NCBI GenBank assembly: GCA_963989245.1
Contig: OZ022344.1
Location: 12,312,231-12,376,230 of the forward strand
DNA: 64,000 nt
Origin: Nansenia antarctica
Lineage: Eukaryota; Chordata; Actinopteri; Argentiniformes; Microstomatidae
Direction: 5' to 3'
In this document: in pieces, positions 21,183 through 32,851 of the stretch
Numbering within the stretch: position 1 is the first letter of the stretch
Layout of the letters: every line of letters starts with the position of its first letter
Translations under genes and position numbers: made by a program
Notes under the pieces: generated by a model
Told to the model about the DNA's origin: nothing
The model's input: the letters and a program-made list of their open reading frames with translations, nothing else
Database searches by the model: none

Positions 21183-23570
21183 GTGTTGGCAGAAGCAATG
21201 GCGGTTGCTGTGGTGGATAGGATAGCGCGAAAATGCCATGAAATAGAGAGAATATATCATCAAGGGATTTGTGGTGAACGTGAGATTCGTTCACTAGATG
21301 CTTATATTCGAAATCTACAGCGCATTGCAGATGTGTTGACTCCAGACACACTTGAGGACCTACGACGAAGTCTGGATGGTCTCAGAACACTGATCTCCCA
21401 GTCTGGAGAAGCTGAAAATTTAGGGTTTTCAGCCCATCTAATTAATTCAGGTGAGTTTATTTGCATTGTAAAACATGCTTCTCCTGCCTCCTGTGACCTG
21501 TTTGTACACACGGTAGTTCCCATCTGGGGTAGGCCTACAACTGGGGTAACGTTACAGCCCATTCAAATGAATGGAGTGCTCGTTAAATTTGGCAACCTCC
21601 AACATCCGACATGTTTACTTTTTTGTGATTGAATGAACTTGTCTCCATGTTTTTGTGTCCTTATTAACATTTAGCGATTATCGCCATCAACCAACTGCAT
21701 AATACTCAAAAGTCACTCTCCTGTAACGAAAATATTGCTACCCGGCTATCTAAGCTAACAACAAGAACGTCGCATCTGCTGTGCCGTTGTCAAGACAACC
21801 GCAAAGCAAGGATTCCTTGCCCCAAAGACGGAGGATTAAATTGATCTCCCCCGTGATTCTCTGCCTGGAACCACACATCTTTGCCTACTCAACTAGCTTA
21901 TTTCCTGTCAGAGACCCAGCCTCTGCTTTACAATGAATCATGAATACAAACAGATCTTGTTAGTGAACTCAGACCGTTTCTCATGAGTTGTCTTGGCGAC
22001 AGACTGACGCAACAGTGGTTTTCAGTGAAATGTCATTTGTGATAAATACTTTAAATGAATATTAAAATATTCTCTCCTTTGTTTCAGGACAACGTGGGCA
22101 ACCAGCCATCAATATAACCAGGGACCAAATAGATTTTCTTATGAAGCAAGGCAACACAGTTAAGCAAATGGCAAACATTCTGGGATGCTCCTCATCATTT
22201 CTCTACAAGAGGTCGAAGTTGCTTGGTATACCAGTGAGGAGTAGATTTTCAGTGACATGTGATGAAGAACTTGAACGTCACGTAAGACGACTTCATGGCC
22301 TGTATCCAAACTCTGGATATGAGGTAATTCATGGGTTACTACTGTATTCTAGAGTTTTATTGCTGCAAAACATTTAATTCTATTTTTTTAGTAATTTACA
22401 TGATTACAATTTCAGATGATGAGAGCCTTGCTGCGTGCAGATGGACTGCTGGTTCCACGGCGTAGGGTGCGTGAGATGTTGGCTCAGATAAACCCAGCAG
22501 CTACTGCTAGGAGATGGAGCAGCACTGTGGCAAGACAGGTGTATCATGTACCATACCCCAACAGCCTGTGGCATATCGATGGGAATATGCGCCTCATAAG
22601 GTGAATTCATCATGGTAAAATTGTTGTTTGCCTGCAACTCAAATAATTATTGTGGTAGGCTATTGACAGTGATGACATTTAACACTGCATTGTCATAACA
22701 CCTTGCAACTATTTGATGCCTTTTTTGTTTTTGTTTCACACTTTAAATAGTTACTTTATTAACCACAAGTATTTGTTCTGTCTTTGTATTCACCATTTTA
22801 GATGGGGCTTACCGGTTCATGGTGCCATAGATGGACACTCTCGGCTGATCACTTACCTGAGTTGCAACACTGACAACCGTGCCACCACTGTGTTGTCTCA
22901 GTTTCTTAAAGCCACATCCCTTTATGGACTACCCTCTAGAGTCAGATCAGATTATGGTGGTGAGAATATACAGGTGGCCTTATTCATGAATCTTGTGCAG
23001 GGCATTGAGCGGCGGAGTTTCATTACAGGGGAATCAGTACATAACCAGAGAATTGAATGTCTTTGGAGGGATGTGTTTTTGCATGTGTTGCAATCCTTTT
23101 ACAGCATGTTCTACTCCCTTGAGGATTCACAGCTTCTGGATCCCAGTGATGATATCCACAAACTTTCACTTCACATTGTTTTTCTTCCTGAGATTCAAAA
23201 AAGCCTAGAGCGCTTTAGGGAGGCCTGGAACAACCATGCTTTGCGTACGGAACACAACCGAACACCAACTCAAATCTGGACAGAAGGAATGCTCTCAAAT
23301 ATGGCAACGGACAGTGCAGCAATCAACAATGTGTTCGGGGAAAATCCCTACACACCACACAATTTGGAGGCAGTTCTGGCGCAGCATGGAATTGACTCTT
23401 TACCCACTACTGATGATGATGATCTCCCAGCTGTAATTGTAGAGCAACCTCAAATCAATCTCAGTCAACAGCAACAGGAATCAATCTGTCGTGCCATTGA
23501 TCACATATCTGATTTGAAGATAAAGTACCTGACATGCTGTGCAGAAATTTCAAATCTTATTGCAACCTGA
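21183..23570 (+). CDS. DDE integrase-type transposase, 4 exons, intact
   Basis: Exons 21183-21450, 22088-22323, 22416-22600 and 22802-23570 (1458 nt) join in phase at GT-AG sites to 485 codons plus stop. Exon 2 holds a helix-turn-helix (VKQMANILGCSSSFLYKR) after a GQRGQP linker. Exons 3-4 hold the rve catalytic core: first Asp in LWHIDGN (exon 3), second in RSDYGGEN, Glu in HNQRIECLWRD (exon 4). The tail is acidic then Gln-rich. It would cut and join the element's ends in the nucleus. An AATAAA lies about 125 bp after the stop. The start is the first ATG; a second, five codons in, is also possible. All three catalytic residues are present and no stop or frameshift is seen, so the protein may be functional. 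Confidence 0.85.
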
Positions 23571-24319
23571 AACTTTATACCAGTTTTTCAAATGTTAATG
23601 CGATATGACATGTTTGAAATTGTATGACAAAGTAGTGTTTTTGACTTCATATGTGCACTTCTCTTAAGCTTATCAATGACACATTTTAATATAATAAAAG
23701 CATTTTTACTGTTGTACTACTGGGGTAATCCTGTAAGCATGTTGCATGTTGGCAAAAGACAACTTGAAATAAGTAAATGCTATATTTCAGCAGTGGACGT
23801 ATGAGCTGTACAGTCATTTGGTATGTCTATTGTAATCGTTAAAACCTCTCAGTGAGCAAGTCTGAAATCATAGTTGGTATAATTGTAATATAACAGTTTA
23901 TTAACAGTTGACATTCAATTCAATTCAATCCAGTGAACCACTCTACTGGTTTAGCATTTGCACAACATGCAGTCAACGGACCTCAATGCAAGTTAAACAG
24001 GCCATCCTTAGGCTGCAAAAACAAACAAAAAATCCATCAGAGAGATAGCGGGAACATTAGTAGTGGCCAAATTAACTGTTTGGTACATTCTGGGGAAAAA
24101 AAGAATGCACTGGTGAGCTTGGCACCACAAAAAGATCTGGATGTCCATGGAAGACAAGAGTGGTGGATGATCACAGGATAATTTACATGGTAAAGAAAAA
24201 CCCCTTCACAACATCCAGCCAAGTGAAGAACAAAAAAAGAGAACTCAAACACACTCAAAAACTCACTCACACAAAACCAAAACCTGGGGCCTGCAGAATT
24301 CCCTCTGCCATATATTTAA
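23571..24319. other. intergenic part of the 5.9-kb transposon
   Basis: Holds the integrase polyadenylation signal (about 23695) and no further coding signal. The convergent HECT fragment ends at 24320. Confidence 0.5.
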
Positions 24320-25100
24320 TTAGTTGTCATAGCCATTGTGTATGGGTAGGCGGAGGATTATGAGGCAGGTATTTGCCTCTGGAAACACTCTGTTGTCTTC
24401 ATGGATGAATTGGATTTGTGGACAAGATGGAAATCCCAGTGGAGGCACTGATGAAGCTCCAGAGGTGAACTCCAGCATCTTCTCGAGGGTGATTGGACTG
24501 CATTCTCCTTCTGTAACACAATAAATTATTATATTACAACACAATATAAACAAGTTTAAGGAAGCTTTTTTTACCCATTGTACACACATCACTTGACATT
24601 ATCAGCATTTCAGTTTCTACCCCCCAAGACAACAAACATTATTACTTATGATTAAGTACCTAACATTATAACTAAAGCAATAAATAGTATACCTTCTATG
24701 TCAATTAACCAGTCACGCCAAAAGCAGATCGTTTTGTTTTCTCTGGCTCTTCTGTTACTCCCCTGGTCAGAGAAGTCCACTTCAAATAGCGTGTTTAGGT
24801 CCTTCGCCTGAAGTGGCCTCTCCTCATTCACAAACATGTCATGGAGCACTGACGGATTGTTTGTCAGCTCCTCCAGTAAGCCGAGGGTTCTTAACCCCTC
24901 CACAAACCTGTAAAACATGTTACAATGTGTGACCTTTCCTGGGCTAATGATAGTTTCATTTATCTGACCAAAGACAGGGGGGGGGGGGGGGGGTGCTTAC
25001 TGGTCCAGGGCAGTCTGCTTCCTTCCTTTCACAAAGAAGTCTGCAGCAGACTGGACAAGGGAGTCCTTCTCCTCCAGGCTGGACACATGTCTCAAGGTAC
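24320..25100 (-). pseudogene. HECT E3 ubiquitin ligase C-terminal lobe, 3 exons
   Basis: Exons (minus): 25100-25001, 24907-24693, 24510-24320; GT-AG sites agree and phases match, reading ...SLVQSAADFFVKGRK, then QFVEGLRTLGLLEE... CFWRDWLIDIE, then the C-lobe ending YDN and stop. FTSGASSVPPLGF and EANTCLIILRLP are the signature of the HECT C-lobe, with the thioester Cys in EANTC. The domain normally receives ubiquitin on this Cys and passes it to substrate. The N-lobe and everything upstream are missing: before 25100 come unrelated repeats and a LINE scrap, so as it stands this is a 5'-truncated gene inside the transposon. It resembles fish G2E3-like/HECT genes of unknown role and the N-terminal fragment at 54637-57577. 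Confidence 0.75.
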
Positions 25101-25383
25101 CTATAATTAGGGATGGGAATTGAGAACCGGAATCGTTACAGAGAATTGGAATTGTTAACTCGAGAATCAACATTGTATGCCTCAGAGCTTATCAATGCCG
25201 GCATGTTTTTTCTGACAGTTGCTCATTGTAAAACATTGAAGTCATGTCTACGCTGCTAAAAAGGAAAAGATAAGGAACATGGCAGGGGGGTGGCAGGGTT
25301 AGGGGAGATGGGTAGGGGTAGGGGAGGTTGTATGCATGTCCAGGGGGGGGCGGGGGTGGCCGGGATGGGGGAGATGGCATATG

Positions 25384-25556
25384 GTAAGAAGAGGGGTGTG
25401 GCCATAGTAATTAATACATCTCTACCATTCTCTGAAGAGAAAGTGATAAAAGATAATAGGAGAAGATATGTAATGGTTGACCCTATTACATTAACCATAG
25501 CTAAAGGTAATGAATCTTTTTTTCATTTCATACCTATTAGTTTACTGTAACAAATT
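25384..25556 (+). pseudogene. LINE apurinic-type endonuclease scrap
   Basis: Reads GVAIVINTSLPFSEEK and RRRYVMVDPITLTIA, matching the middle of an L1/Tx1-type endonuclease domain (GVAIL... RYV pattern). Only about 55 residues remain. The G-rich 120 bp before it (25265-25384) is a copy of the G-rich LINE 3' region at 26285-26410. Confidence 0.5.
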
Positions 25557-25689
25557 AAAATGATTAACACGCATAATGGCAGAGAGAATGCAGAGATGTG
25601 TAGAAATGTCTACCTTGTCATGATTACAAAGATACCACTTGAACACACACACTGTGACACATTGGTCACACACGCGGGCGCGCGAAACA

Positions 25690-26194
25690 CACACACACAA
25701 CACACAGTTTCAGATCTACTAACGGGTCTTCGGCGTCATCGTTGGCATCACGAACCATAGCGAATCATAGCGCTACCTATGGCCGGAAAGGGCAGAACCT
25801 ATGACCGGAACCGGAAGGAAAATATGGTACCTACATCGGAATGCAATACAATGCAAATTACATCGGATATCGAAAAGCAATTCAAATTAGTACCCAACAC
25901 TCGAATGCAATACAATGCAAATTACACCGGATATCGAAAAGCAATGCAAATTATTACACCGACACTCGAATGGAATACACTCATGACCAAATGTAATGCG
26001 CTGCGCTCAAATGTAATACACATGCGCAATGGAATACACTCGTGACCAAATGTAATACACATTGATTTTATTTTGGCACAAATATGCCGTATTTTAGCAT
26101 TGTATTTAGTGTTACACGTGTATTGCATTCCGATGTGTGTATTGCATTCCGATGTGTGTATTGCATTTGAATGTGGCATGATCCACCTTCCATA
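25690..26194 (-). repeat. right terminal inverted repeat
   Basis: Inverted copy of 20266-20800, beginning inside near CAGTTTCAGATCTACTAACG and ending CCACCTTCCATA at 26194, followed by the duplicated CAAAGA. Confidence 0.85.
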
Positions 26195-26200
26195 CAAAGA

Positions 26201-26716
26201 CGCTGACAATATCGGAGAAACCGAAAACACAGAAACAACAAGCAACAGATAACATGGGCACATGGAACACAGAGTTAGCGAACGGGGAGAGGGGGGGGGG
26301 GGGGGTGGTAGGGACAGGGGAGATAGTTAGGGGTAGGGGAGGCTGTATGCATGTCAGGGGGGTGGCCGGGATGGGGGAGATGGCTAGGGGTAGGGGAGGC
26401 TGTAGGCATGGTGAAGGGTATACGGTATAAGGTATATATGGGAGAACAGGTAGGTTTTGAGGTGGGATTTAAAAGTGAGGAGTGAGGGTGAGTCTCTGAG
26501 TGGTTGAGGGAGAGAGTTCCAGAGGCGGGGTGCAGCTCGTGAAAAGGCACGGTGACCGAAGCCTTTGAGTGTTGAAGGTGGGACAGTAAGGGGAACAATG
26601 GATGAGGATCGGAGGGTACGGGTAGGGCGGTGGGGGAGAAGGAGGTCAGTCAGGTAAGGGGGGGCCAGGCTATGGAGGGCTTTGTATGTGAGGATGAGGA
26701 CTTGGAATTGGAACAC
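26201..26716 (-). pseudogene. LINE C-terminal coding end, proximal part of a split copy
   Basis: The minus strand reads LTYKALHSLAPPYLTDLL, then RAFSRAAPRLWNSLPQ and FKSHLKTYLF, the end of a fish LINE reverse-transcriptase protein, then a G-rich/C-rich 3' UTR. It is 5' truncated at about 26716, and its last 3' piece is at 20229-20265 beyond the inserted transposon. Clade not resolved. Confidence 0.75.
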
Positions 26717-26795
26717 CAGTGTTCACAGCAATATTCAACCTTTCCCTGACCCAGTCTGTCATACCCACATGTTTCAAGGAGTCCACAATCATCCC

Positions 26796-26999
26796 TGTTG
26801 TGTGGGTGTATCGGACATATATCACACAGTAGTATAGGAACAAACAGGGTACTTTATTTCTCTTCTTCACTCAACACGGAACTACCTTCTTCTTCTGTTC
26901 ATACATAGTACGTCTCACGTAACGCAACAGCGCCCTCTAGGGTCATCCTATTATAACATATAGGCAAGTGCAGTGTAGGCCTATTGTATGGACACAACA
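26796..26999 (-). repeat. 3' LTR of the Gypsy element
   Basis: 204 bp, TGTTGTGTCC...CACAACA on the element strand, preceded on that strand by the polypurine tract. Confidence 0.9.
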
Positions 27000-27143
27000 T
27001 CTTCCCCTTTGCAACAAAGGATACTTCTGGTACTCTAACATGAGTATTCAACATAACATAGAACATTCACATACTACACTCTGCATAATGTATGTAACCC
27101 AAAATAACAATTAAACTTCCACAGATTAAGCATATCTTTTCAC

Positions 27144-28415
27144 TCACTTAGACATGACAAAGTCCCTAGTCCAACTAGGTGGATTTCTACTTCTGGTAGG
27201 TCTGAGTTGGGTACCTGTGTCAGAGTCCGGTTTGTCAGTCCCTTGCTCAGTACAGTCCAGTGCATTGTCGGAGTCAGTACCTGGGGTCAACTCTGGCAGT
27301 GCAGATAAGCGTGAGGCGTTCCAGACTCTTCCATCATCCAGCAGGTAACTGTTTGAGCTTCTCCTGGTCACAACAGTCTTTGGTCTGGTGAACTTCCGTT
27401 CTCCTTTCTTTACTTTCCATGGCTTCCTAACCCGTACTTGGTCACCAGGCTGGAAGTCTGTTGCTTTGGCATGGCGGTGAGCATCTGTGTATTGTTTGGA
27501 TTTGACTTGTTTTTGTTTCACTCTTTCACGCACAGCATGTTCATCCATGGAGGGTACAGGCATGTCTTTTATCACAAGCTTGGTTCTCATTCGTCGTCCG
27601 TGAAGCAGTTCTGAAGGGGATACTCCAGTGGTAGAATGAGGCGTTGCTCTGTAGTCCATCAGGAATGTTCTCAGAAATGGTTTCCACGGTTCTCCTTGGA
27701 TCGATGCGGTCTGTAGGCAGTCTTTTATAACACGGTTAAATCTTTCAACTTCTCTGTTAGCTCTTGGATAGTAGACTGCTGATTTCAGGTGTGTAATCTC
27801 CCTCTTCTTTAGAAAGTCGGCAAACTCAGCGGAGACAAACTGAGGTCCATTATCACTGACCAGCTCCTTTGGATTCCCCTCTCGAGAGAAGATAGTGGTG
27901 AGGAACTGGATGACCGTAGCGGTGTCGGTGCGGGGAGCGAAGGCTACTTCAGGCCATTTGCTATAGTAGTCCACCAATGTTATGGCAAACCTACAGTCAG
28001 CAGGTGCTATCTGGAATGGACCTACGATGTCCACTGACACCTTCTCCCAGGCAGCAGCTGGTAGAGGTACAGGATGAAGTGGAGCATCATGGGTAATGGT
28101 CGTTTTATCATTCTGTCGGCAGGTCGTACAGTTCTTCACGAGTGTCTCTATTTGAGAGTCCATTCTGTGCCACCAATACAGTTCTCTGAGGCGCTGTTTC
28201 GTCCTCACAATGCCTTTGTGGGTTTCATGAGCAATGTCAATGAGTCTCTTCTGCAATGACTCAGGCACAAGCAACCGATGAGTACCTCTGACGATGCAGG
28301 CCTCCATGACTGCAAGCTCATGTCGAATCAGGAAGTATGGTTGTAAGTCAGGATCAAGGGTGTTTTTCTTTGAGGGCCAGCCCTCCCTAATCTGTGCACG
28401 GAGCTTTGTGAGCAC
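27144..28415 (-). pseudogene. Gypsy integrase region
   Basis: 423 codons open on the minus strand. An HHCC finger is visible (HETHKG ... CTTCRQ), then the DDE core: Asp in VDIVGPF, Asp in VSDNGPQF, Glu in NREVERFNRVIK, followed by a basic C-terminal domain (QVRVRKPWKVKKG). It would integrate the cDNA in the nucleus. It is out of frame with the pol ORF: between 28416 and 28500 there is a frameshift and, in the integrase frame, a TAG at about 28438, so integrase cannot be made as part of Pol from this copy. Confidence 0.85.
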
Positions 28416-28500
28416 TGGACAGGTGCAGCTGGCAGACTAGAAGTCATCCTCGGAAATAGCACTCAGAGCAGAAATAATGGATGCAACATTATGCATTACA

Positions 28501-30459
28501 TTATGGATGCAGATTTTCTGCAAATGCAGCATCTGTTTCAGGAAGTGGGAGTCTAGATAGACAATCAGCAACATTATTCAGAGATCCTTTTCTGTATTCC
28601 ACATCATAGTGAAACTCCATCAGGCGAGCAGACCACCTGGCGATCCGTAGGCCAGCACGGTTGTTCCCTTTTGTTGTCAGTAGTGTTGTTAGTGCTTGAT
28701 GGTCAGTGCGCAAACGGAATTTCCTTCCCCACAGCCATGTACGCCATTTCTCAGCGGACCAGACGCAGGCGAGCGCTTCCTTCTCAACGATCGAGTACTT
28801 CCTCTCAGCATCCGACAGACTGCGAGAAGCGAAGGCGACAGTCTGTTCTTCACCCTTGTTGTCTAGTTGAGTCAAAACGGCTCCAAGCCCATAGTCTGAA
28901 GCGTCTCTGGACACAATGGTAGGTTTGGTGGGGTCGAAAAGAGCTAATGCAGGGCTGTTCACAATCAGCTGTTTGACTTGGTCAAATCGTCCTTGTGCCA
29001 CATCGTTCCATTGGAATGTACTGTTCTTTCGCAGTAGGGCTCTCAGGGGCTCCACAATAGCAGCGTAGTTCGGCACAAACTTACTGTACCAGGCTGTCAG
29101 ACCCAGGAACGAGCGGAGTGTAGAAGGATCAGTAGGAGGCGGGGCCTTCAGGATTGCAGTTACATGAGAGTCATCTGGCAGGAGACCGTCCGGGCCAATC
29201 TTAGAGCCAAGAAAGGTCAAAGTAGTTTGACGGAACTTGCATTTATCAACATTGAGTTTCAGTCCTGCGGTGTCGATCTTGTGCAGCACAGCCTTGAGAT
29301 TGTCGTCGTGCACAGCTTCTGAAGATCCATAGATGATTACGTCATCGAGGTAGCATTGCACACCCTTGAGGCCACTGAGAATCGTCGACATCATCTTCTG
29401 AAACGCGGCAGGGGCGGAGCTAAGTCCGTAAAGTACTCGGCGGTACCTGTACAGGCCTTCGTGCGTAATGAAAGCGGTGAGCCCTCTGCTTTCTTCATGC
29501 AGCTTCAGTTGGTGATAGGCAGATTTAAGATCCAGTGTAGAGAAAATTATGGATCCACGTAGCTCAGACAGTATGTCCTCGATCAACGGCAAGGGATAGC
29601 CATCAACAACCACAGCTTTGTTAGGTTCCCTTAGATCAACGCACATGCGGATGCCACCAGTCTTTTTCTGGGTGACTACAATTGGGGATACCCATTCAGA
29701 TGCATCGACTCTCTCAATGATTCCATTTTCCTCCAGGTTCTTCAGTTCACTTGTCACAGCGTCACGGACTGAAAGCGGTAAGCGTCTGAGCTTTTGCTGT
29801 ACTGGCTTCACGTCTGGCTTTACCTTGACCTTATGTACAAAGTTTTTTGCACATCCAAACGCAGCTGGAGTTCCATCTTGCTGTTTGCAAGCCGTAGCGG
29901 AGGCTTTGGTTTGGTGGAGGGTTGCGCAGACAGTAGCTGTCTCGGTTATCAACTGTCCACCTTTTATCTGTAACTCAAGAGCAGTCACAAGGTCCATACC
30001 TAGTATAGGAGTTCCCGTTTTTACTATGTAAAAGTCTGTAGTTGCACACTTGTCCCGGAAAGTAATGTCAGCAGTAAGACATCCTAGCACATCCAACTTC
30101 TCTTTAGAATAGGTAACAAGTTGCACCTTAGGTTCACTTAGCCTACTCAAACTAAAATGATCCCTGTATACATTTTCAGGCAGTATAGAAACACCAGACC
30201 CTGTATCAACAAGTAGCTCAATCGTAACAGTCTGTGCAGTAGGTGCAGTAATAGTAGTAGCACACATCAACTTATTCATGTCATAACAATTTCTCACAGA
30301 TAAAACACGAATTTCAGGCACAACAACTTCATCATTATCATCTGTCACTTCATTTACAGACTTAGCAGAGGATTTGCATACCCATTTTTCCACATGTCTT
30401 ACATTTGCATTCTTTTGCAGGGCAGGATTTATCATTGGCAAGATGGCTTTCTGACCCAC
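28501..30459 (-). pseudogene. Gypsy pol: protease, reverse transcriptase, RNase H
   Basis: 652 codons open on the minus strand. An aspartic protease is seen as LLVDTGSGVSILP; reverse transcriptase as LKSAYHQL (first Asp), LYGLSSAP and QCYLDDVIIYG (YLDD); RNase H as SRDASDYGLGAV, the SIVEKEALACVW Glu and RTDHQALT. The ORF ends with LSRLPLPETDAAFAENLHP and stop, before integrase. Gag overlaps its 5' end in another frame, so Pol would need a ribosomal frameshift, or the junction has suffered a small deletion within the second zinc knuckle. Confidence 0.88.
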
Positions 30460-31156
30460 AGCGGTAGCAGGTGGTGTGAGTCCCGTCCATTTTAGGCTTG
30501 CCGCGGTTTGGCTTGAAATTGCCTGCCTTCATTTTCACGTGAACGGCAGCCACATCCCTAGTGTCAGCAATGGCTTTGGCGTCAGCTATGGCAGCTTCAG
30601 TGCGCCTCGCTACATCCAGAGTTCTGTCCAATGTCAGAGTCTCTTCCATTAACAGTCTTTCACGTATGCGCGGATTGTTTGTCTTCTCTACAATCTGATC
30701 GCGCAGCAGTTCATCCTGCATGGCGCCAAACGCACATTGTTTAACGAGCTCGCGCAGGGCTGCAACATAGTGATCCGTGGACTCACCGACAGCTTGTGCT
30801 CGTTGCCGAAAACGGTACCTTTCCGCGACAACATTCACTTTCGGAGAGAAGTATTTCCTCAAAGCACTCACAGTTCCAGTGTAGTCATCAGTAGCGAGTG
30901 GCAAGGTGCTGTAGATTCGTTGTCCTTCTGTTCCTAAGCAGTGAATGATCAGGGCTCTCTTCCTCTCGACGGCAAAGTCTTGCCCCCCGATAGCTAGCAA
31001 GTAGTTGTCAAACAACCGTATCCACGCATCAAATGCTATCTTCGGTTCACCTGGGCACTCCAGGAACGCGGCAGGAGGTTGCAAGGAAAGTAAAGCCATC
31101 TCCTCTTCTTCACTACTACTCTCGTCGCCACTTTGTTGTGTGGGTGTATCGGACAT
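30362..31156 (-). CDS. Gypsy Gag, start codon inside the LTR
   Basis: 264 codons. The ATG (31156-31154) lies in the last 23 nt of the 5' LTR, so the first codons (MSDTPTQ) are LTR-encoded and the primer-binding region is within the coding sequence. A retrotransposon Gag core (AFDAWIRLFDNYLLA ... ALRKYFSPKVNV) is followed by one complete zinc knuckle (CYRCGSESHLANDKSC) and the first half of a second (CKTCGKMG), after which the frame ends. It would form the cytoplasmic particle and bind RNA. Confidence 0.82.
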   Translation of the reverse strand: MSDTPTQQSGDESSSEEEEMALLSLQPPAAFLECPGEPKIAFDAWIRLFDNYLLAIGGQDFAVERKRALIIHCLGTEGQRIYSTLPLATDDYTGTVSALRKYFSPKVNVVAERYRFRQRAQAVGESTDHYVAALRELVKQCAFGAMQDELLRDQIVEKTNNPRIRERLLMEETLTLDRTLDVARRTEAAIADAKAIADTRDVAAVHVKMKAGNFKPNRGKPKMDGTHTTCYRCGSESHLANDKSCPAKECKCKTCGKMGMQILC

Positions 31157-31337
31157 ATATCACACAGTAGTATAGGAACAAACAGGGTACTTTATTTCTC
31201 TTCTTCACTCAACACGGAACTACCTTCTTCTTCTGTTCATACATAGTACGTCTCACGTAATGCAACAGCGCCCTCTAGGGTCATCCTATTATAACATATA
31301 GGCAAGTGCAGTGTAGGCCTATTGTATGGACACAACA
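31134..31337 (-). repeat. 5' LTR of the Gypsy element
   Basis: 204 bp, one substitution from the 3' LTR. Contains the gag start codon near its downstream edge. Confidence 0.9.
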
Positions 31338-31723
31338 ATCCCCATACCCAAGAAACCGAGACCAGCCTGCATTAACGACTACCGCCCGGTAGCCCTCACC
31401 TCTGTGGTGATGAAGTGCTTCGAGAAGCTGGTTAAGGACCACATCTGCTCCTCACTGCCCAGCACACTGGACCCCCTACAGTTCGCATACCGACCCAACA
31501 GATCCACAGAGGATGCCATTGCCCACATCCTCCGCACTGCCCTATCCCACCTGGACAAAAGCAAGGGGAAAGTGTTGAATTATGTGAGACTGCTGTTCAT
31601 TGACTACAGTTCAGCTTTCAATACCATAAGCCCCTCCATACTCATCACCAAGCTCAGGGACCTGGGGCTAGACACCGCCCTCTGCAGATGGATCCTGGAC
31701 TTCCTGACGGGCAGACCTCAGGT

Positions 31724-32851
31724 CAGGGGCGGACTGGGATCAAAAAACAGCCCTGGCATTTGCGACACAACAGCCCTATTTCCAAACGCAACATCAACAC
31801 GGATTGTTAACATAAAAAGCTTGAGATAACCAGACTGACTAGAATCGAATGTAGACATTTGGAACACAAATGTAACACACACGCGCACACGCAACTGACA
31901 CACTACAATCGCTGATGAATTCAGAGTGCCGACAACAATCCACACAACGTTATTGAGAGCATAGTATAACCAGTAGTATGCTATAAGGCACATTCAGGAC
32001 AAATAGGCCAGACCAAAACATGAGAAACAATGCCAACTGCTAAATTCTGAAATCAAACTCACAACAAGTAGGCTAATTCTTTAGATCTTATATTGAACTC
32101 CATTTCCCAAGCATAGCCCCTACCTAGTGGGGGCCCCTGGGCTTGAGTCATTGTTCAATCGGGCCCCTACCTACACCAAGAAAGGTTAGAAGTAATAAGG
32201 AAACATGTTTATTGACTGGGCAACACAGTGTAAATACAGTACCAGCCTGACCTTGGTCATGTGAACCAGCTTCATAAAATAAACCAGAAACACTAATTCT
32301 GCAGTCTGCACGTTTTATTCTGATATTAACCAGCTTGTTAACATTCAATTTGTCACATTGTATACCCACAAACCATATTACTGTGTTGACGCAACTTCAG
32401 GGGAGTGTGTTCATTTTCTGCTGTGCACCGCTCCCCTCTTTCACTTTCCCATAGTCATGCTCCCTCCGGACTCTTCAGAAGCAACACTGAGTCATCTAAT
32501 AAAGTAACACTATTTAGGAGCAGTAACTAGTCTGCAGACTTCAACCATACTCAACTATCATCACTTCTATTCAACACATGGACAACGCATTATTGGATAA
32601 CGTTTACGTAAAATCCGCGGCCCAGGCATCCGCGCAGAACTGCGTGGACGGCCCGGGCCGGTATAATATGTTTTGGGCCGCGGTCTGCTGAAATAAGTTA
32701 TTTTCAATGAAAATCACCAGAGACAAAATTACAAATAATCTATACATATATACAGTATAAAAAAATAATAAGATAATACATTCTGAGCGGCCCAGAGTCT
32801 CGCGGCCCTCCTGGCATTTGCCAGGCATGCCCGGTGGCCAGTCCGCCACTG
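31724..32851. mobile_element. non-autonomous hAT element, 1128 bp
   Basis: Ends CAGGGGCGGACTGG (left) and, inverted, CAGTGGCGGACTGG (right), with a perfect 8-bp duplication CCTCAGGT (31716-31723 and 32852-32859). Removing it restores the L2 LINE frame at GRPQ-VVRVG. No transposase; the interior is AT-rich with GC-rich ends. Confidence 0.92.

Larger units (their letters stand above)
20266..26194 (+). mobile_element. IS3EU-like DNA transposon with HECT cargo, 5929 bp
   Basis: Long terminal inverted repeats start TATGGAAGGTGGATCATGCC at both ends and extend about 0.5 kb. The 6-bp duplication CAAAGA is perfect (20260-20265 and 26195-26200). Contents: intact four-exon DDE integrase (+, 21183-23570), three exons of a HECT C-terminal lobe (-, 24320-25100), a LINE endonuclease scrap (25384-25556), and hairpin-rich subterminal DNA (20860-21090). 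An rve-type core with an HTH and a 6-bp duplication fits my knowledge of the eukaryotic IS3-like (IS3EU) group; that name is an inference. The element lies within the 3' end of a minus-strand LINE. Intact transposase and termini suggest recent activity. Confidence 0.85.
26796..31337 (-). mobile_element. Ty3/Gypsy LTR retrotransposon, 4542 bp
   Basis: Two 204-bp LTRs (26796-26999, 31134-31337), gag, pol and integrase on the minus strand, and a 5-bp target duplication ATCCC (26791-26795, 31338-31342). The LTRs differ at one site that I can find (CGTAACGCAAC versus CGTAATGCAAC), pointing to recent insertion. A purine tract (GCAAAGGGGAAGA) abuts the 3' LTR; a TGGCGAC primer-binding-type word starts 3 nt after the 5' LTR. 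No envelope gene. Internal frame breaks make it non-autonomous now. Confidence 0.92.
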
